From Deltaproteobacteria bacterium (lineage in GTDB: Bacteria > Desulfobacterota > Dissulfuribacteria > Dissulfuribacterales > QOAL01): a stretch of DNA of 11,466 nt. Both the position numbers and the translations under genes were made by a program. Of this stretch, positions 6,421-11,466 are shown in pieces (the first letter of the stretch is position 1; every line of letters starts with the position of its first letter). The notes under the pieces are model-generated. The model was not told the origin of the DNA. It did no database searches and saw nothing but the letters and a program-made list of their open reading frames with translations. The stretch covers positions 1 through 11,466 of the forward strand of contig WFRQ01000119.1 in the NCBI GenBank assembly GCA_015486425.1, in the 5' to 3' direction.

Positions 6421-6490
6421 AACGGAAGGCTCTTTTGAAATATCTGCGGCAACATGGATGTGAACGCTTGTGAGAAGGCGCGAAGGTCAA
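6417..6490 (+). pseudogene. hicA: hicA toxin remnant
   Basis: Starting at the ATG overlapping the hicB stop, the frame reads MKRKALLKYLRQHGCERL, then a stop (TGA, 6471-6473), then EGAK. This is the N-terminal helix of HicA (K..LL..L..HGC...REGAK). The stop sits where HicA proteins usually have arginine, so a CGA to TGA change would explain it. HicA likeness ends a few codons later, before the catalytic histidine strand, and the sequence passes into the start of the nucleotidyltransferase gene. The toxin has thus been lost twice over: by nonsense mutation and by truncation. The stub is too short for standard gene finders. Confidence 0.8.
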
Positions 6491-6493
6491 AAA

Positions 6494-6802
6494 ATGGAAA
6501 GACAAAATTCAGGCATTGAGAAGCTGAAAAAAAATCTATCACTGCACCTCCCTGACATTAAAAGGCAATACAAAGTAAGCACCCTGGAGCTTTTCGGTTC
6601 AAGGATTCACGAAGGGAAATGGGGCATAAATAGTGACCTTGATGTCCTTGTAACTTTTTCAAATACACCCTCACTCCTGGAGTTTGTGAATTTGAAAAAC
6701 CACCTCACTGACCTGCTTGGGGTAAAGGTTGATCTTGTAATGCTGGATACACTCAAGCCCGGGATTAAAGATGCCATTCTGGAGGAGAGGGTTGCGATAT
6801 GA
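6494..6802 (+). CDS. mntA: MNT-type minimal nucleotidyltransferase antitoxin
   Basis: A 102-residue minimal nucleotidyltransferase. LELFGSRIHEGKWGINSDLD (residues 31-50) holds the GS...DxD signature (G35, S36, D48, D50), and VDLVML (79-84) carries the third aspartate (D80). The spacing between GS and DxD is one residue longer than the common ten. In the HEPN/MNT system the MNT protein inactivates the HEPN RNase by adding AMP to it. The ATG at 6494 is chosen over the GTG at 6470, because the eight extra codons belong to the hicA remnant. AAGG lies about 7 bases upstream. It overlaps the next gene by ATGA, the usual order for this pair. Confidence 0.9.
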   Translation: MERQNSGIEKLKKNLSLHLPDIKRQYKVSTLELFGSRIHEGKWGINSDLDVLVTFSNTPSLLEFVNLKNHLTDLLGVKVDLVMLDTLKPGIKDAILEERVAI

Positions 6803-7146
6803 CGAAGAGGATAATTGTCGACTATGTTGACGATATCTGTGCAGCTCTTGAGAAGTGCATCCAATTTACAGACGGCATGACATATCATGAATTTGTGGAA
6901 GATGACAGAACATATTTTGCGGTAATTCGTGCATTAGAGATAGCAGGAGAGGCAGTGAAAATGATCCCGGATGAATTGAGGGACCAGCATCCTGAGATAC
7001 CGTGGCGCGCAATGGCAGGCATGAGGGATATTTTAATTCATCAATATTTTGGCGTCAGTGCTGCAGTGATATGGAATACTGTCGAAAAAGACGTTCCTGA
7101 AATACTGCAGATGTTTCATAAATTGCAGCAAAAGTCTGTCGCTTAA
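6799..7146 (+). CDS. hepT: HEPN-domain RNase toxin (HepT-like, DUF86)
   Basis: A 115-residue all-helical HEPN protein. The key motif RDILIHQYFG contains R76, H81 and Y83, an exact RX4HXY: R and H form the RNase site, and Y is the residue adenylylated by MNT in the characterised type VII systems. Upstream, FAVIRALEIAGEAVKMIPDE and PWRAMAGMRD are typical of the DUF86 family. The motif is intact, so the toxin is probably functional and controlled by the upstream MNT gene, to which it is translationally coupled. It is the last plus-strand gene of the mosaic. Confidence 0.92.
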   Translation: MTKRIIVDYVDDICAALEKCIQFTDGMTYHEFVEDDRTYFAVIRALEIAGEAVKMIPDELRDQHPEIPWRAMAGMRDILIHQYFGVSAAVIWNTVEKDVPEILQMFHKLQQKSVA

Positions 7147-7343
7147 TATTCGCCGGGCAATAGGGCAGTTCCCGAAAACTCGTACAAAGTTCACCCATTT
7201 TCACTTTCTTGGAGTACAACGTAATAATTTTAAATGCAAATTTCGTTGAAACTGGTCAAAAATGGGGGATGTCCTTTTCAAGAATTGCTTGATTCGCTTA
7301 TCCATAACCTGCTATTAGTAAAGTATTTTAAAAATTGAAATGC

Positions 7344-7364
7344 CGCCTTTGGAAGGCGATTTTT
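7344..7364 (+). terminator. Small Rho-independent terminator
   Basis: CGCCTT, loop TGG, AAGGCG, then ATTTTT. A six-base perfect stem with a three-base loop and a short T run on the plus strand. It would end transcripts coming from the HEPN/MNT operon before they read antisense into the tRNA gene. The stem is short, so confidence is moderate. Confidence 0.5.
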
Positions 7365-7383
7365 GGTGTAAAATCTCGTAAAG

Positions 7384-7401
7384 GGTGACCAATAGGTGAC
7401 C
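7384..7401. repeat. Two GGTGACC direct repeats, 11 bp apart
   Basis: GGTGACC occurs at 7384-7390 and 7395-7401, followed each time by AA. The spacing of one helical turn places both on the same DNA face. They lie past the 3' end of the tRNA gene, where arm-type sites of tRNA-targeting integrases would be found. No integrase gene is present, so the role is only suggested. Confidence 0.4.
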
Positions 7402-7442
7402 AAAAAGAAAAAGGGGTTATGGCTTATTTGCCGTAACCCCTT
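7400..7442 (-). terminator. Rho-independent terminator of the tRNA-fMet gene
   Basis: On the minus strand: AAGGGGTTACGGC, loop AAATAA, GCCATAACCCCTT, followed by TTTCTTTTT. The stem is 13 bp with one C-A mismatch. It starts about 9 bases after the tRNA CCA end, exactly where a single-gene tRNA transcript should stop. Confidence 0.85.
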
Positions 7443-7450
7443 GAATTTAC

Positions 7451-7527
<77 letters not shown>

Positions 7528-7540
7528 TCAGGTATTTGAT

Positions 7541-7568
7541 ATAATAATAAGTTCTTTTGGATTGTCAA
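7541..7568 (-). promoter_or_regulatory. Sigma-70-type promoter for the tRNA-fMet gene
   Basis: Minus strand TTGACA (perfect -35, 7563-7568), 16 bases, TATTAT (7541-7546, five of six matches). The mature tRNA begins 13 bases after the -10 box, leaving a short leader for RNase P to remove. Confidence 0.8.
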
Positions 7569-7597
7569 TCTCTGTATTATGAATTGGCGTCGTGATT

Positions 7598-7626
7598 TTG
7601 AAATTTACCATAATAACAGATATATA
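7598..7626 (+). promoter_or_regulatory. Candidate promoter for the MMPL operon
   Basis: TTGAAA (7598-7603), 17 bases, TATATA (7621-7626). A start near 7633 would give a leader of about 30 bases before the exporter ATG. The region is very AT-rich, so chance matches are likely. Some promoter is needed here, because the right arm is cut off from the left arm by the mosaic and the opposing tRNA gene. Confidence 0.35.
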
Positions 7627-7663
7627 TTAATTTGTTTGAAAAAATAATTTTCCACATTTTTAA

Positions 7664-10051
7664 ATGCTCAACGGCCCTGCTTTCAAATGGATCATCGTCT
7701 GCCTGCTTTCAGCTCTTTGCGCCTTCCTGGCCTCACGGCTTGATATACGTCAGAATGTGCAGGACATGCTCCCTGATTCCATCTCAAAAGGGGAACTCCG
7801 GCTGCTGTCGCGGCTTGGCCTGATTAACCGTGTGTTTATCACCGTGGAAGGGCCTGATTTCAACACTGTATCGGAAAGTGTGGTGCGGCTTGGCAGGGAG
7901 CTTGCACAAAATCCCCTTTTTACAACTGTTATCTACAGAATTCCCGGCGCCATGCGACCTGACATGGTGGAGCAGTTTATGGCGATGCTTCCGGCCATTA
8001 TGGATGAACACGATCTGTCAGAGTTGAATCAGGCCCTTGGCTCCGACAGCATCAGAAAGGCCCTTCAGGAAGATTTCCTCCTCCTTAACAGCCCGGCCGG
8101 GCCTGGCCTCAAGGGACATATGCAGCACGATCCCCTGGGGTTGATTCGTTTTTTCCTTAAAAAACTGGAATCCCTCAAAAGCGGAAACCGGATGAAGGTG
8201 CGTGACGGCCTGTTTTGTACTCCTGACGGCAGGGCCTGCATGCTGTGGGCCGAGACCGCAGGCGTTCTCACAGATTCCACAACGGCTGAAAAGGTGCAGA
8301 GGGCGCTTAATTCTGCTGTTTCAAAAGCGCTGCTTCCAGGCACATCAGTTACAGTTGTGGGAACTCTTCCTCATACCCTGGCAAACGCCCGCATGGTGAA
8401 CAAAGACCTGAAACTTCTGCTCACCCTGGCCACAGTTGCTGTCATACTGCTGTTCTGGTTCTTTACCCGTGACCTCAGAAGTCTTGCCCTTGTGCTTATT
8501 CCCCTGCTCAGTGCGCCCTTTGCAATTCTTGCCGCAGGTGCGGTTTCAAACTGGAATGTAAGCGGAATTGCCCTTGCCTTTGGGGTTGTGCTCATAGGAA
8601 TTGCTGTTGATTTCTCAGTGCACATTTATATGTTCATCAGGAGCACACACGCTGGAAAAGAGCAAAGCAGCATTGTCGGCACCCCTGTTTTTCGCTCAAT
8701 TATCATGGCTTATCTCACCACAGCCGGTGTCTTTGTTGTACTGCTCTTTTCACAGATTCCGGCTCACAGGCAGATGGCGGTCATGGCCATTGCCGGTTTG
8801 AGCGCGGCCCTGTTGCTGGCATTTCTCCTTGTGCCTGACATGGTGCGCAAAGCCAGAACCCCGGCACGGCAGGAAAATGCGTTTTTATTATACAGTCCTG
8901 AAGGTGTGGTGTGTGTGCCGCTCCTGATGATATGGCTTGTGATAATGGTTGCCGGGGTCATCTCCTGGAGCCGCATAAGCTATAACGGCGATATCAGGGA
9001 GTTTGATGTAAAGACCAGGGATATTACCAGGGCTGAACACCATTTCCACACTCTCTGGGGTACTGACCCCAACCAGATAATGGTGGTGGCTGTGGGCAGG
9101 GATTTAAACCATGCCCTTGACCTTAATGATGATGTCAGCCAGTGGCTCCGGCAGCACGGGATAGATGATGCCCGTTCTGTAAGCGGTCTGTTGCCCGGCC
9201 CCCACAGACAGGAACAGAATATCAGACGCTGGCAGGAGTTCTGGGCACAGAGGCTTCCTGAATTTAAAAAGGAACTTGCCATTGCCGCAGGAGAGACAGG
9301 GTTCAGCTCTGATGCATTCGCCCCTTTCCTGAGCTGGCTCATCAGACCTCCTGAAAAAGTGGATCCTGCCGTTTTCCTCAATTCCCCTGTAGGGGCCATG
9401 CTTTCAGGCATGATACGTTTCAATCCCGCTGAAAAAGTACCCGATACTGCCTGTGACCGGGACGAAAAGGTAATGGTGATCACCCTTGTTCCTGGAAAGG
9501 ATACGGACATGGCAATGCTCAGGCATATATGCTCAGCCCTGCCTGGCGTTCATATTTTTTCAGGCTCGGGCTGGAAGGCGGAGATGGAAGATATGATGCG
9601 CTCAGACATAAGGCGCATGTCCCTTGGGGCTCTGCTGCTGGTAACCTGCATTGCATGGTTTTTCTTTCGTAATATCCGCATGGTCGCAGCGGCCATGGTG
9701 CCGGTAGTCTCAGCCCTTGCAGTCATGGCCATCTTTACCGTGCTTTCAGGCGGTGAGTTTAACATGATGCATCTGCTAATGGGAATTATGGTTACAGGGC
9801 TCAGCATTGATTACGGTATATTCATGGTATGCGCAGTGCGTGACCGTCATACTGCTTCGACTGTAAGGGCTGTGGCGCTCTGCGCTTTAAGTACAATATC
9901 AGGGTTTGGTATCCTGGCCCTTGCGCACCATCCTGTGCTTAAATCCCTTGGGGAGACAGTGCTTGCAGGCATAGGGGCCTCACTGCCTGCAGCCCTTCTG
10001 ATAACTCCATGTCTGCTTCGCGTGGGAAAAGGGAAAAGAGGCGGCAACTGA
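7664..10051 (+). CDS. MMPL/RND-family exporter
   Basis: A 795-residue inner-membrane protein with the duplicated RND layout: one transmembrane segment (about 9-24), a large periplasmic loop (25-245), five segments (about 248-392), then TM7 (about 415-435), a second loop to about 650, and five segments to about 785. GIAVDFSVHIY (D316) and GLSIDYGIF (D716) sit in the fourth segments of each half, where RND/MMPL proteins have proton-relay residues. Aryl polyene loci typically include such an exporter, thought to pass the acylated pigment to a LolA-like carrier. A TAA lies immediately before the ATG in frame and no Shine-Dalgarno is visible, so translation initiation may be weak or altered. The N-terminus (ASRLDIRQNVQDMLPD) is conserved-looking, so little if anything is missing. 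It is followed by the lipoprotein gene after one base. Confidence 0.92.
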   Translation: MLNGPAFKWIIVCLLSALCAFLASRLDIRQNVQDMLPDSISKGELRLLSRLGLINRVFITVEGPDFNTVSESVVRLGRELAQNPLFTTVIYRIPGAMRPDMVEQFMAMLPAIMDEHDLSELNQALGSDSIRKALQEDFLLLNSPAGPGLKGHMQHDPLGLIRFFLKKLESLKSGNRMKVRDGLFCTPDGRACMLWAETAGVLTDSTTAEKVQRALNSAVSKALLPGTSVTVVGTLPHTLANARMVNKDLKLLLTLATVAVILLFWFFTRDLRSLALVLIPLLSAPFAILAAGAVSNWNVSGIALAFGVVLIGIAVDFSVHIYMFIRSTHAGKEQSSIVGTPVFRSIIMAYLTTAGVFVVLLFSQIPAHRQMAVMAIAGLSAALLLAFLLVPDMVRKARTPARQENAFLLYSPEGVVCVPLLMIWLVIMVAGVISWSRISYNGDIREFDVKTRDITRAEHHFHTLWGTDPNQIMVVAVGRDLNHALDLNDDVSQWLRQHGIDDARSVSGLLPGPHRQEQNIRRWQEFWAQRLPEFKKELAIAAGETGFSSDAFAPFLSWLIRPPEKVDPAVFLNSPVGAMLSGMIRFNPAEKVPDTACDRDEKVMVITLVPGKDTDMAMLRHICSALPGVHIFSGSGWKAEMEDMMRSDIRRMSLGALLLVTCIAWFFFRNIRMVAAAMVPVVSALAVMAIFTVLSGGEFNMMHLLMGIMVTGLSIDYGIFMVCAVRDRHTASTVRAVALCALSTISGFGILALAHHPVLKSLGETVLAGIGASLPAALLITPCLLRVGKGKRGGN

Positions 10052-10052
10052 C

Positions 10053-10700
10053 GTGTATAAAAGGAGAAATATTCCTTTGCCACCCCGTATATCCTGCAGC
10101 ATGGGATCATGCGCTGTTTTTTTCATCTTTATGGCTGTTTTTTTAATGAGTGGTTGCTGCGGCCATGTGAATCTGCCTGAGACCATTTCAAATGCATGGC
10201 AGGGTTCTGTATGGAAAATTTCCATCAGTCAGGATGGAGAGGGGCTTTTTGAGGGGTTGCTGGCATGCGGAAACAGCACAGGGCCGGATGATACCGAAGG
10301 CCCTCTCTCACTTTCCCTCATAGACCCCACGGGTATCACCCTGATGAAACTTGATGAACATGAGGGACGATTAAAGGTAACCATGGCCCTTCCCCCGTTT
10401 AATCAGAGACGGGTAGCAGACTATATAGAGAGTGACCTGACCCTTATTTTATACAGCGCAGGGCCCCTGTGTAATGTGTGCAGATCCGGCTTTCTCTGCA
10501 CGGTGGAGGAATATCCGTGTCAGGCAGAGAGCAGTGACGCTCAGAGGTGCGTCCGGGCCGTGTCCGGGCCGTTTGAGTTGTGGGACATGCGTGTAGAGTG
10601 GAACCCGAACGGCACTGTCACTGCCCCTTTGCGGATCACGGATGCGGCAGTGACAAGGCCATGGTCCGGCATGAGGCTCAGGCTTGTCAGGCTTGAGTAG
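10053..10700 (+). CDS. Probable outer-membrane lipoprotein, DUF3261-like position
   Basis: A 215-residue protein starting with GTG one base after the exporter stop. The N-terminus has a basic region (MYKRR), a hydrophobic core (CAVFFIFMAVFLM) and a lipobox-like SGC, so it is probably lipidated at the cysteine near residue 35. An ATG at 10101 would give a shorter, more usual signal but without the basic residues. The mature part is beta-rich, with LSLSLIDPTGITLMKLDE and LTLILYSAGP, and has several further cysteines at about 138-170. Aryl polyene clusters encode a DUF3261 lipoprotein next to the MMPL gene, and the general pattern (early lipobox, L..L...G..L..L....) fits. I cannot confirm that family from sequence alone. 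It likely works with the exporter and LolA-like carrier in the envelope. Confidence 0.7.
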   Translation: MYKRRNIPLPPRISCSMGSCAVFFIFMAVFLMSGCCGHVNLPETISNAWQGSVWKISISQDGEGLFEGLLACGNSTGPDDTEGPLSLSLIDPTGITLMKLDEHEGRLKVTMALPPFNQRRVADYIESDLTLILYSAGPLCNVCRSGFLCTVEEYPCQAESSDAQRCVRAVSGPFELWDMRVEWNPNGTVTAPLRITDAAVTRPWSGMRLRLVRLE

Positions 10701-10807
10701 CACGCATGTTGTTTTCCAGCTTTATCCGGTGTAATTGCGGATCAGAGGTTTTTAGGCTACCTTTTAATATCTTCAAATGAGCGGCTGATGTCATAAAGGG
10801 GCTTCCA

Positions 10808-11203
10808 TTGTCAGTTGAAAAGAGTATAGAGAGTGCAATCACGGATTATATGGCAGATGGTGACGCCAATGCCTTCAGCATCGAGGCCTGCCTGAATTTC
10901 GGGCCGGAGTTTCCTGCCTTCCAGGGGCACTTCCCTGGTAATCCAATCCTCCCCGGCATTATACAGCTTGCCTCGGTTCGCATCCTTGCCGCGCGTTTTC
11001 TCTCCTGTTCTCTCGCTGCCTCAACCCTTTCAAATATCAAATTTAGGGACATGATTCGGCCTGGCCAGTCTGTCAAAGTCAACCTCTTTGGCCAGGAGAA
11101 AAATGGTGGCTGGAAGGTGCGTTTTGAGATCAGCAGCAGTGAAGCGCCTGTTGCAAGCGGTGACATGCAGCTCCTGCCTGTGGGCAACAGTCACGAGGGC
11201 TGA
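10808..11203 (+). CDS. FabZ/ApeI-like hotdog dehydratase subunit
   Basis: A 131-residue hotdog protein. The TTG start is preceded by AAAGGGG at the right distance; an in-frame TGA lies a few codons up and there is no earlier ATG or GTG. FQGHFPGNPILPGIIQLASV (residues 38-57) is the FabZ/ApeI signature with the catalytic histidine in GHFP. Where FabZ has glutamate (PGVL..EA), this protein has PGIIQLAS, so the acidic residue seems absent. The ApeP-like protein at 670 shows the opposite pattern, and the two probably form one heteromeric dehydratase for polyene chain extension. The C-terminal NIKFRDMIRPGQSVKVN matches the usual KFR..V.PGD strand. A 107-base gap separates it from the lipoprotein gene; I saw no terminator there. 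Confidence 0.87.
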   Translation: MSVEKSIESAITDYMADGDANAFSIEACLNFGPEFPAFQGHFPGNPILPGIIQLASVRILAARFLSCSLAASTLSNIKFRDMIRPGQSVKVNLFGQEKNGGWKVRFEISSSEAPVASGDMQLLPVGNSHEG

Positions 11204-11205
11204 AA

Positions 11206-11466
11206 GTGGGGTTCAGAAGGGGTTATTTTAAACATGAACCAGGCGCCCCTCAGCCACTTAGCGCCGTGACGGGACGCAGGGTACGTTTTGAAGAAGTGGA
11301 CGCACTTGGCATTGTATGGCACGGCAGATATCCAGGCTTTCTTGAGGATGCAAGGGCGGAATTTGGTCGAAAATATGGACTTAGTTATGCAATGTTCAGG
11401 GAACAGGGCATGGCGGCTCCCATTGTACAGATGCAGATAGACGATCGTCTGCCGCTCTATTATGAT
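11206..11466 (+). CDS. 4HBT-fold acyl thioesterase (3' partial)
   Basis: The frame is open to the end of the window (87 codons). It reads GYFKHEPGAPQPLSAVTGR, then VRFEEVDALGIVWHGRYPGF, LEDARAEFGRKYGLSY and APIVQMQIDDRLPLYYD. The motif VRF.EVD.LGIVWHGRY is the active-site signature of YbgC/4HBT thioesterases (catalytic Asp in VDALG). The N-terminal segment with YF...PGAP.PL is seen in the ApeH-type thioesterases of aryl polyene loci. It would release or edit acyl-ACP intermediates. The GTG at 11206, 2 bases after the previous stop, is the most likely start; a GTG at 11254 is an alternative. The C-terminal part is missing. Confidence 0.9.
   Translation, partial: MGFRRGYFKHEPGAPQPLSAVTGRRVRFEEVDALGIVWHGRYPGFLEDARAEFGRKYGLSYAMFREQGMAAPIVQMQIDDRLPLYYD

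Larger units (their letters stand above)
7147..7450. other. Non-coding end of the mosaic
   Basis: About 300 bases without a supportable gene. The first 195 bases are AT-rich and hold nothing I can name. The rest contains a small plus-strand terminator (7344-7364), two GGTGACC repeats (7384-7401) and the minus-strand tRNA terminator (7400-7442). Reading frames across this region on the minus strand run through the tRNA and are spurious. Confidence 0.6.

Noticed and set aside
7142..7185. GC-containing segment after hepT as terminator
   Set aside because: CGGG and CCCG can pair only with an imperfect stem and no T run follows.
8980..9510. Minus-strand 176-codon reading frame
   Set aside because: Antisense shadow of the exporter second periplasmic loop; serine- and arginine-rich with no family likeness.

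Overview
The window comes from a Gram-negative bacterium: it carries a LolA-like lipoprotein carrier, an MMPL/RND-type exporter and a lipoprotein, all of which need an outer membrane. GTG and TTG starts, and the abundance of HicB, PIN and HEPN/MNT genes, would suit a Desulfobacterota-like or related environmental lineage. That placement is an impression, not something the sequence proves.

The outer parts belong to one biosynthetic locus that resembles an aryl polyene (APE) type II fatty acid/polyketide cluster. The left arm (1-1799) holds a 5'-truncated ketoreductase (FabG family), an ApeP-like hotdog protein and a LolA-like carrier, joined by 4-bp stop/start overlaps. The right arm (7664-11466) holds an MMPL exporter, a probable lipoprotein, a FabZ/ApeI-like hotdog protein and the start of a 4HBT thioesterase. 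Together these would reduce and dehydrate ACP-bound chains, release or transfer the product, and move it to the outer membrane. No ketosynthase, ACP, ligase or acyltransferase lies in the window. The two hotdog proteins look complementary: the left one keeps the acidic residue and lacks the GHFP histidine, and the right one shows the reverse.

Between the arms lies an AT-richer mosaic of about 5.9 kb (1800-7663). It contains three hicB genes of one 5'-related set, one intact and one 5'-truncated hicB of a second type, a PIN toxin with a small partner, a broken hicA stub, a HEPN/MNT toxin-antitoxin pair, and a minus-strand cassette encoding an exported peptidylarginine/agmatine deiminase family protein and an unknown secreted protein. 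Two pairs of long direct repeats made of hicB sequence bracket the PIN module and the deiminase cassette, so hicB sequence seems to mark recombination seams. Two of the HicB proteins appear chimeric, with a duplicated first beta strand.

The right edge of the mosaic holds an initiator tRNA-fMet gene on the minus strand, with a good promoter and terminator of its own. Beyond its 3' end are two GGTGACC repeats 11 bp apart, possibly the remains of an integration site. The exporter gene starts right after a stop codon and has no visible Shine-Dalgarno sequence, as expected if the insertion cut it off from its former operon.
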